From positions 1-48,456 of the forward strand of contig NZ_MVDE01000038.1 of NCBI RefSeq assembly GCF_002843385.1: a stretch of 48,456 bases of DNA. The letters are read 5' to 3'. Below the pieces are notes generated by a model. That model was not told the origin of the DNA, did no database searches, and was given only the letters and a program-made list of their open reading frames with translations. Positions within the stretch are counted from its first letter, which is position 1. Every line of letters starts with the position of its first letter. Shown here piece by piece: positions 17,972 through 26,863 of this stretch. The position numbers were made by a program, and so were the translations under genes. Source of the DNA: Labilibaculum manganireducens. GTDB taxonomy: Bacteria > Bacteroidota > Bacteroidia > Bacteroidales > Marinifilaceae.

Positions 17972-19198
17972 TTAATTCCGATACAACCACAAAGAAGGAT
18001 CCAATTTCGTACTCCCTTTCCATAATTGGAATTTAAGAACAGTTTGGCTTTGTGCCTGATCGGTATACACCACACCAATTTTCTCTTTTGAAGTAACTGT
18101 GTCACCTTTTTTCACAGTAACTGAAGAAAGGTTTGAATAAACTGAGAAAAACTCACCATGACGAATAATGATTACATTATTAAGACCAGGCATTGAAAGA
18201 ATGTGTGTGACTTCCCCTTTAAAAATTGAGCGACATTCGGCATTGCTGTCAGTCGTTATATTTACACCATCGTTTCGAACATTAACATGCTTAAGTACTG
18301 CATGTTTGTGCTCTCCGAATTTTTCAGATATAAAACCAGTTTGTGTTGGCCAGGGAAGCTTTCCCTTATTTTGATCAAATGATTCTGAAAGAACTTTTTC
18401 CTCTGGAGTTAAACCATATTTGCCTCCTCCGCTGTTTTTCCTGGCGGCCAGTTTAGCCTGATTTTCGATGATTTTCTGAATTTCTTTTTCCAGCTTTTTA
18501 GTATACTGCTGTTGTTTCCTTAAATCATCCCTAAGTTGTTTCTCACGCTTTTTCAATTTTGAAATAATCTCAGATTGTTGAGATTTCTCTTGAGCTAAAC
18601 TTTGACTTTCCTTTGTTTTATCGGATAGCAAAACAACTTTTTCACTCTTTGCCGTTTTTAAACGAAGCATGTTTGCATTCAGAGAATCTTTCCTGGAACC
18701 AATCTGCTTGCCTTGTTCTTTGCTGTATTCCGAAAATTGCTGAAGATACTTATATCGTTTATAAGCTTGGTTAAAATCTTTCGATGACAATAAAAACATC
18801 AGTTTTTCGTGTGAATTTCTTTGCTTGTATGCGTATTGAATCACCTTTGCGTACTGTTGCTTCAGCTTATTCAATTCATCTTCCAAATCCTTAACATCAG
18901 CATTAATTTTACTTATCTGAGAATTGATGTAAGAAATTTCATTTTCAATGGACTGAATCAAAGCTTGTCTGGACTTTATTCTTTGGTTTAGAAGGTTTAA
19001 TTGCCCCAACGTTACATTCTTATTCTTCAAAGTGTTGGAAAGAAGACTATTGGTATACGCTATATCTTTAGAATTTTGCTCTTTTCGTTTTTTAAGAGTA
19101 GAAATATCATGCTGAGAAAAAGCATCTACTGATGATAAAAACAGAAGAGCAATTACTAAATAAAATATTTTATTACACGTTAATTTGTTAATTCCCAT
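17972..19198 (-). CDS. EnvC-like murein hydrolase activator with degenerate M23 (LytM) domain
   Basis: 408 residues from the ATG at 19198; a longer frame to 19264 would overlap the upstream gene and bury the signal peptide (NKIFYLVIALLFLSSVDAFS). Residues about 30-270 are coiled coil, and the last 120 form a LytM fold. The zinc ligands of active M23 enzymes are lost: HxGxD has become NDGVN, the YxHL motif is YSNL and the final H-x-F is LKFQL. As in EnvC, this suggests an activator of cell-wall amidases at division, not an enzyme. It follows the DUF4292 lipoprotein with a 7-bp gap. Confidence 0.88.
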   Translation of the reverse strand: MGINKLTCNKIFYLVIALLFLSSVDAFSQHDISTLKKRKEQNSKDIAYTNSLLSNTLKNKNVTLGQLNLLNQRIKSRQALIQSIENEISYINSQISKINADVKDLEDELNKLKQQYAKVIQYAYKQRNSHEKLMFLLSSKDFNQAYKRYKYLQQFSEYSKEQGKQIGSRKDSLNANMLRLKTAKSEKVVLLSDKTKESQSLAQEKSQQSEIISKLKKREKQLRDDLRKQQQYTKKLEKEIQKIIENQAKLAARKNSGGGKYGLTPEEKVLSESFDQNKGKLPWPTQTGFISEKFGEHKHAVLKHVNVRNDGVNITTDSNAECRSIFKGEVTHILSMPGLNNVIIIRHGEFFSVYSNLSSVTVKKGDTVTSKEKIGVVYTDQAQSQTVLKFQLWKGSTKLDPSLWLYRN

Positions 19199-19205
19199 AG
19201 TGGTT

Positions 19206-20069
19206 TTATGGATAAATTTGATCGTATTTGTCCGGTATTGTAAACGAAAAGCGCAGATCTTCACTAAATGTCACCTTATTAAATTTAATATTACAAGATA
19301 ATAAATGTTTTGGATCCTTTACTTCAAAAGCCAATCGTTGAGGAAACTTCCTGTTTTCAAAAACAGTGAAATCCCGATACTTAATCGTAATATCCCTTGC
19401 AGCATCAAATTCTTTTACCAATATATCTGTAATTCTCATTAAAGAAGGATCGATATCTACTCTTTGATAATTAAACCTATTTAATTTTTCCAGCTTATCC
19501 TTTTTTAATTTTCGATCAATCTTTCTCGCTTTATCAGATATAAAAACATACTTGTTGTCAATTATTTTTCCATCAAAGGATCGAATAAAAGCTTTTTCCT
19601 TCTCTTCATTGTCGACTCTAAAAATTGAATTGGTAAGTATACTTTGGAAAGAATAAAAATCCAAATCCATATTTAGTTTGTCCGAAAAGAACCCAAAGTC
19701 ATCAATGAAATAGGTTTTCTTAAGTCTATCGATCATCTTTACAGAATCAGGTGTAATGAGTAGCCGCGCTACCGGTATCCCAACCGAAGCAGTAATATCG
19801 ATCCAAATAATACTATCCTTTTCTATTTTAATAGAACCTTTAAAACTTTTGCTTATGCCATCAACTGAAAAGCTTGCCGAAAAACGTTTTACATATATAC
19901 TTTTATAATTTAAACTACTATCTATTAGTCCATTATACAGCCTATTGTCGGAGATTGGTTTTGCCTTCTCAACACCTAACTCATAAAATGATTTACAGGA
20001 AAACTGAAAAAGGGCAATGATAACGATCAGAGCCCTTACAACAGTTTTTGAATATTTTCTATTGCTCAT
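19206..20069 (-). CDS. DUF4292 lipoprotein
   Basis: 287 residues with an N-terminal hydrophobic stretch (VVRALIVIIALFQFSC) ending in a lipobox-type Cys at about residue 25. The rest is beta-rich, with no catalytic motif, and fits DUF4292, a Bacteroidota family with a LolA/LolB-like fold. It lies between the TPR gene (11-bp overlap) and the EnvC-like gene, an order conserved in the phylum. A role in envelope biogenesis is plausible but not proved. Confidence 0.85.
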   Translation of the reverse strand: MSNRKYSKTVVRALIVIIALFQFSCKSFYELGVEKAKPISDNRLYNGLIDSSLNYKSIYVKRFSASFSVDGISKSFKGSIKIEKDSIIWIDITASVGIPVARLLITPDSVKMIDRLKKTYFIDDFGFFSDKLNMDLDFYSFQSILTNSIFRVDNEEKEKAFIRSFDGKIIDNKYVFISDKARKIDRKLKKDKLEKLNRFNYQRVDIDPSLMRITDILVKEFDAARDITIKYRDFTVFENRKFPQRLAFEVKDPKHLLSCNIKFNKVTFSEDLRFSFTIPDKYDQIYP

Positions 20070-21831
20070 TTTGTTCCTTCTCTTCAGGAATACTACCTGT
20101 CTTTATTTTTTCGGCCAGATACACTGAACCTTCACCAATTTCAATTGCTTTTTTCCACTCTTCAAGAGCCTTTTCATTCTCTCCTAAACGAAAAAGAATA
20201 TCACCATAATGCTCCACAATTACAGCAGATTCTCCCCCTCCAAATTTCAAAGCTTTTTCCAAAACACTTTTAGCATCCTTAAATTCTCCCATTCGATATA
20301 AAACCCATCCATGAGTATCCAGATAAGTAGAGTTTTCGGCCTCAATTTTGATGCAAAGAGAACTCATTTTTTTAGCTTTTTCAAGTTCCTGCCCTTTAAC
20401 TGATAAATAATAGCTGTAATTATTTAACACGATTACATTTTGCGGCTCAAACAACAATACCTCATCATACGCTTTAAATGCTTTTTGCGCATCGCCCATT
20501 TGATAGTATGCATCGCCTAAATAAGTCTTAAACTGAACCCGTAACTTTACATTTTCACCAATATAAGAAAATCCCTCCTCCAATGTTTCAACAGCTGTTT
20601 TGTACTCTTGTTTTTGAGCTGCTGCAACACCTTTAAAGATGTATAAAAGAGGTTGGGTCGGAAAATATTTTAATGCATCAGAGCTTTCATTAAACATACT
20701 TTCAAAATCCAACATTTCATTATCTATTAAAAGCAATTCTTCCCAAACTACATAATTTGTTTTTTCCTCTTCAAGCACTTTCCTTAGGTGATATCGTGCG
20801 CCTTCATTATCTTTTCTTTTCCTAAGAAAATCAGCATAAAGTGCATGTACTCTTACTTGTCCCGGATGAACTTCAACCAATATGTCCAATAATTCTTTCA
20901 AATACTCATCAGACATGCCTTCTTTATTTCCATTCATCAGAATGGAAATTAAAAATTGAATTTTCTGATCCGCTTCAATTTCTGGATTTCTGAAAGCCTT
21001 TGTAAGCGAAGCGTTACTTTTTTCAATTTCGCCTTTTCTTCGATAAAAATCCGCTAAATAAAAATGAACCAAACCATTTTCCGGATCAATTTTCAATATC
21101 TTTTCGTACTGTTCAAAAGCTTTATCTTCTTCTTTGTCCTCTGTATACAGATCGGCTAACATTCCATAGAAATCAGCCCGGTAAGGATTCTTTTTTATCA
21201 GCTTCTGAATTTCGGAATAGGCCATTTTTCTGTTGCCTGCAGCAAGATACAAGCGCTCTTTTTCCAACGAGATCCCTTCCTGGATTCCCTCCTTTTTCTC
21301 TAAACGATTATAGACTTCTATGGCTTCATCAAATTTTTCTACTGAAGCAAATATCGCGGCTTGTAGATAATAAAAGTCGTTTCGTTCCGGATGTAATTTT
21401 ACCAAGTCATCATACACAGCACAAGCTTGATCCATCATCCCCTTTTTTTGGTAAATATTTGCAAGCTGAATTTGATACCAAATATTTAATGGCTGCAATG
21501 AAACAGCTGCTCTGGAAAGCTCCAGTGCACTACCCAAATCTTCCTGACTCATATAAATATTCGCCAATTCGTAACGAACAACAGCACTCGACGGGTCAAT
21601 TTTAAGGCAAGTTGCATACAAAGAAAGCCCTTTATCCAACTCCTGCAGCAAAACAGCCTTCGTTGCCTCCGCAAAAGCAAAATCGAACTCTAATTTTTGC
21701 GCCTCTGTTAACTTTACTTCTTTCTGTACTATCTCTTTTTTAAGCATTGGCACAATTTCCCCTGCAAAAACAGAGCCTGACACCAAACAACCGATAAGAA
21801 CTGCCATCCAAAATTTACATCCCACCTTCAT
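20059..21831 (-). CDS. Secreted tetratricopeptide-repeat protein
   Basis: 590 residues. The signal peptide is CKFWMAVLIGCLVSGSVFAG. The remainder is a chain of TPR units, for example VVRYELANIYMSQEDLGSAL (near 84), FYYLQAAIFASVEKFDEAIE, GLVHFYLADFYRRKGEIEKS and VIVLNNYSYYLSVKGQELEK, covering almost the whole protein. It has no enzymatic motif. As the start of the TPR / DUF4292 / M23 trio it probably scaffolds an envelope complex. It starts 6 bp after the nucleotidyltransferase stop. Confidence 0.88.
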   Translation of the reverse strand: MKVGCKFWMAVLIGCLVSGSVFAGEIVPMLKKEIVQKEVKLTEAQKLEFDFAFAEATKAVLLQELDKGLSLYATCLKIDPSSAVVRYELANIYMSQEDLGSALELSRAAVSLQPLNIWYQIQLANIYQKKGMMDQACAVYDDLVKLHPERNDFYYLQAAIFASVEKFDEAIEVYNRLEKKEGIQEGISLEKERLYLAAGNRKMAYSEIQKLIKKNPYRADFYGMLADLYTEDKEEDKAFEQYEKILKIDPENGLVHFYLADFYRRKGEIEKSNASLTKAFRNPEIEADQKIQFLISILMNGNKEGMSDEYLKELLDILVEVHPGQVRVHALYADFLRKRKDNEGARYHLRKVLEEEKTNYVVWEELLLIDNEMLDFESMFNESSDALKYFPTQPLLYIFKGVAAAQKQEYKTAVETLEEGFSYIGENVKLRVQFKTYLGDAYYQMGDAQKAFKAYDEVLLFEPQNVIVLNNYSYYLSVKGQELEKAKKMSSLCIKIEAENSTYLDTHGWVLYRMGEFKDAKSVLEKALKFGGGESAVIVEHYGDILFRLGENEKALEEWKKAIEIGEGSVYLAEKIKTGSIPEEKEQNEQ

Positions 21832-21837
21832 CTATCT

Positions 21838-22842
21838 TTATTTTGAGAAGGTCGCAAAATCTCCAACATTCCATTCCGAAACCTCACCCTGAACATCAAC
21901 ATAATTACCTATCATGGAATTTTCAAGGTTTAAGTTTTCAAGATTTGAGTTGCGCTGAATGATTGAGTTGCGAACCAAAGTATTACTTACTGTTGTATTT
22001 GCACCCACCGAAACATGAGGTCCAATTACCGAATTCTTAATTTTTACATTTTCTCCAATGTAACATGGAGGAATAATAATGGAATTTTCAGCTGAAGACG
22101 AAGGACAAACCAAATCATCATTCTTGTGGTATTCCAGTATTCTTTGATTTGTATGAACGGTTGCATCTTTATTTCCACAATCCATCCATTCTATAACTTG
22201 CCCTGGTTTAAAAGAAAGTCCTTTGTTCTTCATGTTTTCCAAGGCATCTGTAAGCTGATATTCCCCATTTACCAGCACCTTATTTTTCAGCAGGTATTCC
22301 AATTCATCCCGCAGATTATCACCATCTTTAAAATAGTAAATCCCAATGATTGCTAAATCAGATACGAAATTTTTTGGCTTCTCTATAAAATCCGTAATGT
22401 TATTCTCATCATCAATTTTAACAACCCCAAAAGCAGAAGGATCCTCAACTTTTTGTACCCATATCACACTGTCTGCCTCAGCATCCAAAACAAAATCTGC
22501 TTTAAACAAAGTATCTGCGAAAGCAACTACAACCTTGTCGGATAAAGAAGGTGCTGCGCAATAAATGGCATGAGCAGTACCCAATGCTTCTTCCTGATAG
22601 TAAATGCTAGCTTTAGCACCAATATTTTTAGCAATGCCGCATAATCTTTCTTCAACTTCCTTGCCAAAATCGCCAATGATGAATGCTATTTCATCAATTG
22701 CTTCGTCAGAAACTTTTGCAATTTCCTCGACAAGACGCTGAACAATAGGCTTGCCTGCAATTGGAATTAAAGGTTTTGGAACCGTTAAAGTATGAGGACG
22801 CATGCGTTTCCCCATTCCTGCCATTGGAACAATTATTTTCAT
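21838..22842 (-). CDS. Sugar-phosphate nucleotidyltransferase with left-handed beta-helix tail
   Basis: 334 residues. The N-terminal NTP-transferase domain has the signature VPMAGMGKRMRPHTLTVPKP (G-x-G-x-R, PKP). Further motifs are EEALGTAHAIYCA, VAFADTLF and DFIEKPKNF. After about residue 245, hexapeptide-like repeats (IIIPPCYIGENVKIKNSVIG) form a short left-handed beta-helix, as in GlmU- or RmlA-type enzymes. It makes an NDP-sugar; substrate specificity cannot be told from the sequence. Dut and flippase genes upstream suggest glycan precursor supply. Confidence 0.88.
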   Translation of the reverse strand: MKIIVPMAGMGKRMRPHTLTVPKPLIPIAGKPIVQRLVEEIAKVSDEAIDEIAFIIGDFGKEVEERLCGIAKNIGAKASIYYQEEALGTAHAIYCAAPSLSDKVVVAFADTLFKADFVLDAEADSVIWVQKVEDPSAFGVVKIDDENNITDFIEKPKNFVSDLAIIGIYYFKDGDNLRDELEYLLKNKVLVNGEYQLTDALENMKNKGLSFKPGQVIEWMDCGNKDATVHTNQRILEYHKNDDLVCPSSSAENSIIIPPCYIGENVKIKNSVIGPHVSVGANTTVSNTLVRNSIIQRNSNLENLNLENSMIGNYVDVQGEVSEWNVGDFATFSK

Positions 22843-22945
22843 CTGTTAAAATATCTAGTAGTAGTGAATTGTAAAATAACTAAAAAACGGATCAAATGTA
22901 CCCTTTTACAATTTGTTTTGATCCAAATTAATAATTTTTAACGCA

Positions 22946-23380
22946 TTAGGATTTTCCTGTATGTCCGAATCCTCCGGCACCTCTTTCTGATGTTTCTAAA
23001 TCCTCAACCGGTTCCCACCTTACTGTTTCATGAGCCGCAACAACCATCTGACAAATTCTATCTCCATCTTTAATCTCCACCACACGATTCGAAAGATTTG
23101 CAAGAATTACTCCTATTTCACCACGGTAATCAGCATCAATAGTTCCTGGTGTATTTAACACAGTAATCCCTTCTTTTAGAGCCATACCTGAACGAGGCCG
23201 AATTTGAGCTTCGTATCCGGCAGGTAATTCAATAAACAATCCTGTTTTTATTAATTTACGTTCCAGTGATTCTAATAATACCGGTTCGTCCAGATTTGCT
23301 CTAAGATCCATACCTGCAGATAATTCTGTACTGTATTTAGGTAAGTCGTGCTTCGATTTGTTAACTATTTTTACTTTCAT
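22946..23380 (-). CDS. dut: Deoxyuridine 5'-triphosphate nucleotidohydrolase
   Basis: 144 residues, a standard trimeric dUTPase. It cleaves dUTP to dUMP and pyrophosphate, keeping uracil out of DNA. The five conserved motifs are visible: [44 protein letters not shown] and the C-terminal P-loop-like [11 protein letters not shown]. The flippase gene lies upstream by about 190 bp, and the nucleotidyltransferase gene follows after about 100 bp. Confidence 0.97.
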   Translation of the reverse strand: MKVKIVNKSKHDLPKYSTELSAGMDLRANLDEPVLLESLERKLIKTGLFIELPAGYEAQIRPRSGMALKEGITVLNTPGTIDADYRGEIGVILANLSNRVVEIKDGDRICQMVVAAHETVRWEPVEDLETSERGAGGFGHTGKS

Positions 23381-23571
23381 CTGTTTATATTTTTTATTTT
23401 ATAGTCAGATGGAACTTACCATGCTGGAATAATCATCCTCCTGTGTCTCAAAATTCCTTGTCATGGGCGTTCCATATAAATGACAATTGCTTGAAGAATA
23501 TTTCATTTTTTTTTCGAGTGGCTAAGATACATTTTTCAAAACTCTTATGAAAGGTTGATAATAGATCTTGA

Positions 23572-25065
23572 TTACTTCCTTTTCCTGTTTATACCAACTA
23601 TCCTTCCCAAAGAACTCCACAATCGCTCTTTTTGAATAAATACAATCATAAAAAGCAATAACAATGGAGTTTTTTCAGCCATTTTCAGCCATTGGTTTTC
23701 TGGGTTAAAATAAGTACTGATTGCAAAAATAGTTGTTGCAAGCAACAGATAAAAAAGTATTCCCTTTAAATCGTATGGCACAGGATAGTATTTCTGACCT
23801 GCGATATAGGATATTACAGTTATTACTAAAAAGCAGGCAAGAACTGAATATGCCGCCCCCATATACCCGAATATTGGAACAAGCAGAATATTCAAAACTA
23901 TAGTAATTACAACGCCTATAATAGCTATGTAGGCACCAAACCGAGTGTTGTCGGTTAGCTTGTACCACAAAGATAAAGAGAAAAATATTCCAAAAAATAA
24001 ATTTGCCAGAAGTACGTACGGTACAATTCCCAGTCCTTCATGATAACGGGAATCAATTAAGATCTTAACAATATCAAGATAGAACATCACTCCAAGAAAA
24101 ATGATAAGACCAAGTATTACGAAGTATTTTAACACATCGGCATACACCTGCTTTGAGTTCTGCTCTTTTGCCTGAGAAAAGAAAAATGGCTCGAAAGAAT
24201 ATCGAAAAGCCTGTATAAATAGAGTCATGATAACTGCCAGCTTGTAATTTGCTCCGTAAATTCCTGTTTGATACAAAGGATTTTGTGATTCCGGAATCAA
24301 CTCCGGCATTATCATTTTATCTAAATTAATATTGAGTGTTCCACATATGCTTACCACTAAGATAGGTGAAGAATAGATTAGAATTTTAATGAGTAATTTT
24401 CGATCTAACTTTAATTGAACCTTTAATATGTCTGGAAGCAGTAACAGCAAATTTATGAAGCTGGAAACAAATATGGCCAGAAAAATATAACCTATTCCAA
24501 ATTCAGAATTCCATATTATAGTGATTGGAATTTGAGGATAGTTATTATAAATCCATGGACACAAGAGTAAAAAGAAGAGGTTTATTCCCAAATTAACTCC
24601 AATATTGATCAGCTTTAGTCCCGCATAACGAACCGCTCGGTTCTCCTTGCGTAATTTTGCAAATGGCAAAGCTGTTGTAGCATCAAACCCCAATGTAAGT
24701 GCAAGTAGTATAATAAAGCTCTTGTTTGCAGGAATTTCGAAAAAAACAGCGAGCGGATTTAAAAAACACGCAATAATAATCAAGAACAAAATACTTGTTG
24801 CAATTAAAGAAATAAAACCCGTTGAAAAGGTACTATCGCCCTCCTTCTCTTGACTTGCGAACCGAAAGTACCCTGTTTCCATGCCATAGGTTAAAACAAC
24901 CAGTAATATTGCAACATACGACATAAGATTCGTAACAATCCCATAATCTTCGGGAATAAATAAACTGGTATACAGCGGCACAAGCAACCAATTAAGCAAT
25001 CGGCCCAAGATGGAACTTACTCCATAAATGACTGTTTCTCCGGCAAGCTTTTTAAGAGGATTCAA
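23572..25065 (-). CDS. Polysaccharide flippase (Wzx/MurJ-like MATE family)
   Basis: 497 residues with about 14 predicted membrane segments, starting NPLKKLAGETVIYGVSSILG and RLLNWLLVPLYT. This is the RfbX/Wzx-type flippase motif that moves undecaprenyl-linked sugars across the inner membrane. No ATG fits: the frame starts at TTG, and an in-frame stop lies seven codons upstream. It is the first gene of the series flippase, dut, nucleotidyltransferase, TPR, DUF4292, EnvC-like. A -7 promoter element lies 29 nt upstream. Confidence 0.9.
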   Translation of the reverse strand: MNPLKKLAGETVIYGVSSILGRLLNWLLVPLYTSLFIPEDYGIVTNLMSYVAILLVVLTYGMETGYFRFASQEKEGDSTFSTGFISLIATSILFLIIIACFLNPLAVFFEIPANKSFIILLALTLGFDATTALPFAKLRKENRAVRYAGLKLINIGVNLGINLFFLLLCPWIYNNYPQIPITIIWNSEFGIGYIFLAIFVSSFINLLLLLPDILKVQLKLDRKLLIKILIYSSPILVVSICGTLNINLDKMIMPELIPESQNPLYQTGIYGANYKLAVIMTLFIQAFRYSFEPFFFSQAKEQNSKQVYADVLKYFVILGLIIFLGVMFYLDIVKILIDSRYHEGLGIVPYVLLANLFFGIFFSLSLWYKLTDNTRFGAYIAIIGVVITIVLNILLVPIFGYMGAAYSVLACFLVITVISYIAGQKYYPVPYDLKGILFYLLLATTIFAISTYFNPENQWLKMAEKTPLLLLFMIVFIQKERLWSSLGRIVGINRKRK

Positions 25066-25093
25066 ATCAAGTAAATTAGTGTATTAGAATTGG

Positions 25094-25101
25094 CAAATAT
25101 A
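25094..25101 (-). promoter_or_regulatory. -7 promoter element of the flippase gene
   Basis: The minus strand reads TATATTTG, a perfect TAnnTTTG match, 29 nt before the TTG start at 25065. The -33 half is not clear. It suggests a leader of about 20 nt and supports the unusual start codon. Confidence 0.5.
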
Positions 25102-25152
25102 TGATAATTTTATTTTTCATTTTCCTAAAGTATCTGAAAATGAATTCATAGA

Positions 25153-25168
25153 TGTTCCACGTGGAGCA
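25153..25168. promoter_or_regulatory. parS-like centromere site 2
   Basis: TGTTCCACGTGGAGCA is one base off the palindrome TGTTCCACGTGGAACA, itself close to the parS consensus. It lies in intergenic DNA, 13.4 kb from site 1. ParB/Noc binding is inferred; two sites in one window make chance unlikely. Confidence 0.75.
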
Positions 25169-25436
25169 ATTTGTTTATTTGGGGAGAAAAAGATCGTTCG
25201 GTATTTATATCAAAAATAAATAAGGGGCACACAAACGATTTCGATGGAAATATTTGATAATTTGAGTCTTATAAGCTTACCAAATACTTTTTTATCCCGA
25301 ATATTTTTTCCACTTTTGTTGACATACGCGTTAAGGAACGTTTATGTTAGTGTTTGTTGTTTAAGTATTTTGTGAAAATCCTGACCTCTCGGTCAGGATT
25401 CTTCTTTTTTATAGGCGTTTGTATTTTTAGCAGGCA
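25169..25436. other. Gap with a strong hairpin terminator (25377-25410)
   Basis: Intergenic DNA between the parS-like site and yccF. AATCCTGACC (25377-25386) and GGTCAGGATT (25391-25400) form a perfect 10-bp stem with a TCTC loop, followed on the plus strand by CTTCTTTTTT. On the minus strand it can end the yccF transcript but has only a short T run. The better plus-strand tract raises the possibility of a small plus-strand RNA starting within 25170-25350; no clear promoter is visible. Confidence 0.6.
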
Positions 25437-25805
25437 CTAACGAATACTTTTCCCAAATGGAGTTAATGCAAAACCTGCTAGCTTAACATGCTGAACTGCA
25501 AATGGAATCCCAATTATTGTGATGGCAAATAACAGCGCAAATAACAAATGAGTTACAGCAATCCACAATCCCCCAATAAAAATCCAGATTACATTTAAAA
25601 GAATACTTAAGCATCCCCCGGCATGCTCGTTGTACACCACCTTTTGCCCGAATGGAGCCAATCCCAATACAGATAACTGTATGATTTTCAAGCCAAATGG
25701 TATTCCAACAATCGTTAAGCACATTAGTAAACCACTGATAATATATTCCAGGAAAATGAAAATTCCTCCGAAAATTATCCAAATAATATTGCCAATTAAA
25801 CTCAT
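25437..25805 (-). CDS. yccF: YccF-family inner membrane protein
   Basis: 122 residues, two copies of a repeating membrane unit. Each has a hydrophobic pair ending in GIPFGLKIIQLSVLGLAPFG or IPFAVQHVKLAGFALTPFGK, typical of YccF/DUF307. Function is unknown in the family. It lies 20 bp downstream of the DUF3187-like gene on the same strand and ends before a strong hairpin. Confidence 0.88.
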   Translation of the reverse strand: MSLIGNIIWIIFGGIFIFLEYIISGLLMCLTIVGIPFGLKIIQLSVLGLAPFGQKVVYNEHAGGCLSILLNVIWIFIGGLWIAVTHLLFALLFAITIIGIPFAVQHVKLAGFALTPFGKSIR

Positions 25806-25825
25806 AAATATTTGCTTTATAAATA

Positions 25826-26815
25826 TTAAAACTGATATGATACTCCCATCTGAAGAACAAAATCAGGTGCTGTATTAACAATGATATCCTCAACAAAGCC
25901 AAGCGAAACAGCTACATCTTTTGCAACAAAATAATCCAGTCCGAGAACTAATTGTGCAGATGCTTTCCCTAATTGTTTAGTATATGATTTTTCATACAAA
26001 CTTGTGTGAAAATCGAGTTGAGACTTGAAATACCAATTATCATTCGCATTAAAAGCCAGACCAAAACTTCCAAAACCAACATTGCGGGTTACTTTGTTTT
26101 CCAGTAATGCACCTTTGCCAATTCTTAAATAACCTCCTGAATAGTAAAAGGAAAACTCTTTCCTTTTAGGAGTTGAATTAAGCATTCCTGTTATTTGGAA
26201 TCCAAAATCACTGGTTCCACTACCTACTAAATTTGTTTTATTTCCGGTTGGTAACTTCACGAAAGTGCGAAAAGAGAGATCGTGGTTTGGACTTTGTATA
26301 ATGGGTGTTCCCAAAGAAAAACTAATATCTCCAAAACTAAGTTTACTTTCATTCATTTCGAAAACTATCTCCTCTTCTTCCATGAAAAAGTAATTTAAAT
26401 TGTATGCTGGCATAACTTCCCTTGATTTCCCTGGTAAGTTAAACGCATCGTGCCAATTACTAATAAAAGAATCCATAACTCCACTCGAATGTTTAACTAC
26501 CGGAATAACGATACCGACTTCCAGTTTAGAAAGCAGACCGTAATTTAGAAATAGTTCATTTCTATACATCTCTCCATCCAGATAAATGGCTTCTTCATTG
26601 ATTTGACCACTTGTAGCATTATTAGCAATACTAAAATAGTTACCGAACCAAAAAGAATTTTTCTCTGGAATTGAGCCTCCTGGGTTGGTCGGAATCCCGA
26701 AAAAATGAACCAAAGGGCTTTGGTTATGAGTTTGAAAAGGTTTCACCAATTTCTGACCAAGAGCGCAATTAGTAAGTAAAACAATTTCAAAAAAAAATAC
26801 TGCTAAGCTTCTCAT
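25826..26815 (-). CDS. DUF3187-like outer membrane protein
   Basis: 329 residues from the ATG at 26815, which places a signal peptide (RSLAVFFFEIVLLTNCALGQ) at the N-terminus; the frame extends 13 codons further upstream. The rest is an alternation of short beta segments ending in FVLQMGVSYQF with a C-terminal Phe, as in beta-barrels. IPTNPGGSIPEKNSFWFGNY near residue 40 and VKLPTGNKTNL near 200 suggest DUF3187. Substrate and role are unknown. It may share an operon with the ROK kinase upstream. Confidence 0.72.
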   Translation of the reverse strand: MRSLAVFFFEIVLLTNCALGQKLVKPFQTHNQSPLVHFFGIPTNPGGSIPEKNSFWFGNYFSIANNATSGQINEEAIYLDGEMYRNELFLNYGLLSKLEVGIVIPVVKHSSGVMDSFISNWHDAFNLPGKSREVMPAYNLNYFFMEEEEIVFEMNESKLSFGDISFSLGTPIIQSPNHDLSFRTFVKLPTGNKTNLVGSGTSDFGFQITGMLNSTPKRKEFSFYYSGGYLRIGKGALLENKVTRNVGFGSFGLAFNANDNWYFKSQLDFHTSLYEKSYTKQLGKASAQLVLGLDYFVAKDVAVSLGFVEDIIVNTAPDFVLQMGVSYQF

Positions 26816-26863
26816 GAATATTCCCGGCCTGATTAATTTGATCAACTGGATCAAATCTACAAA

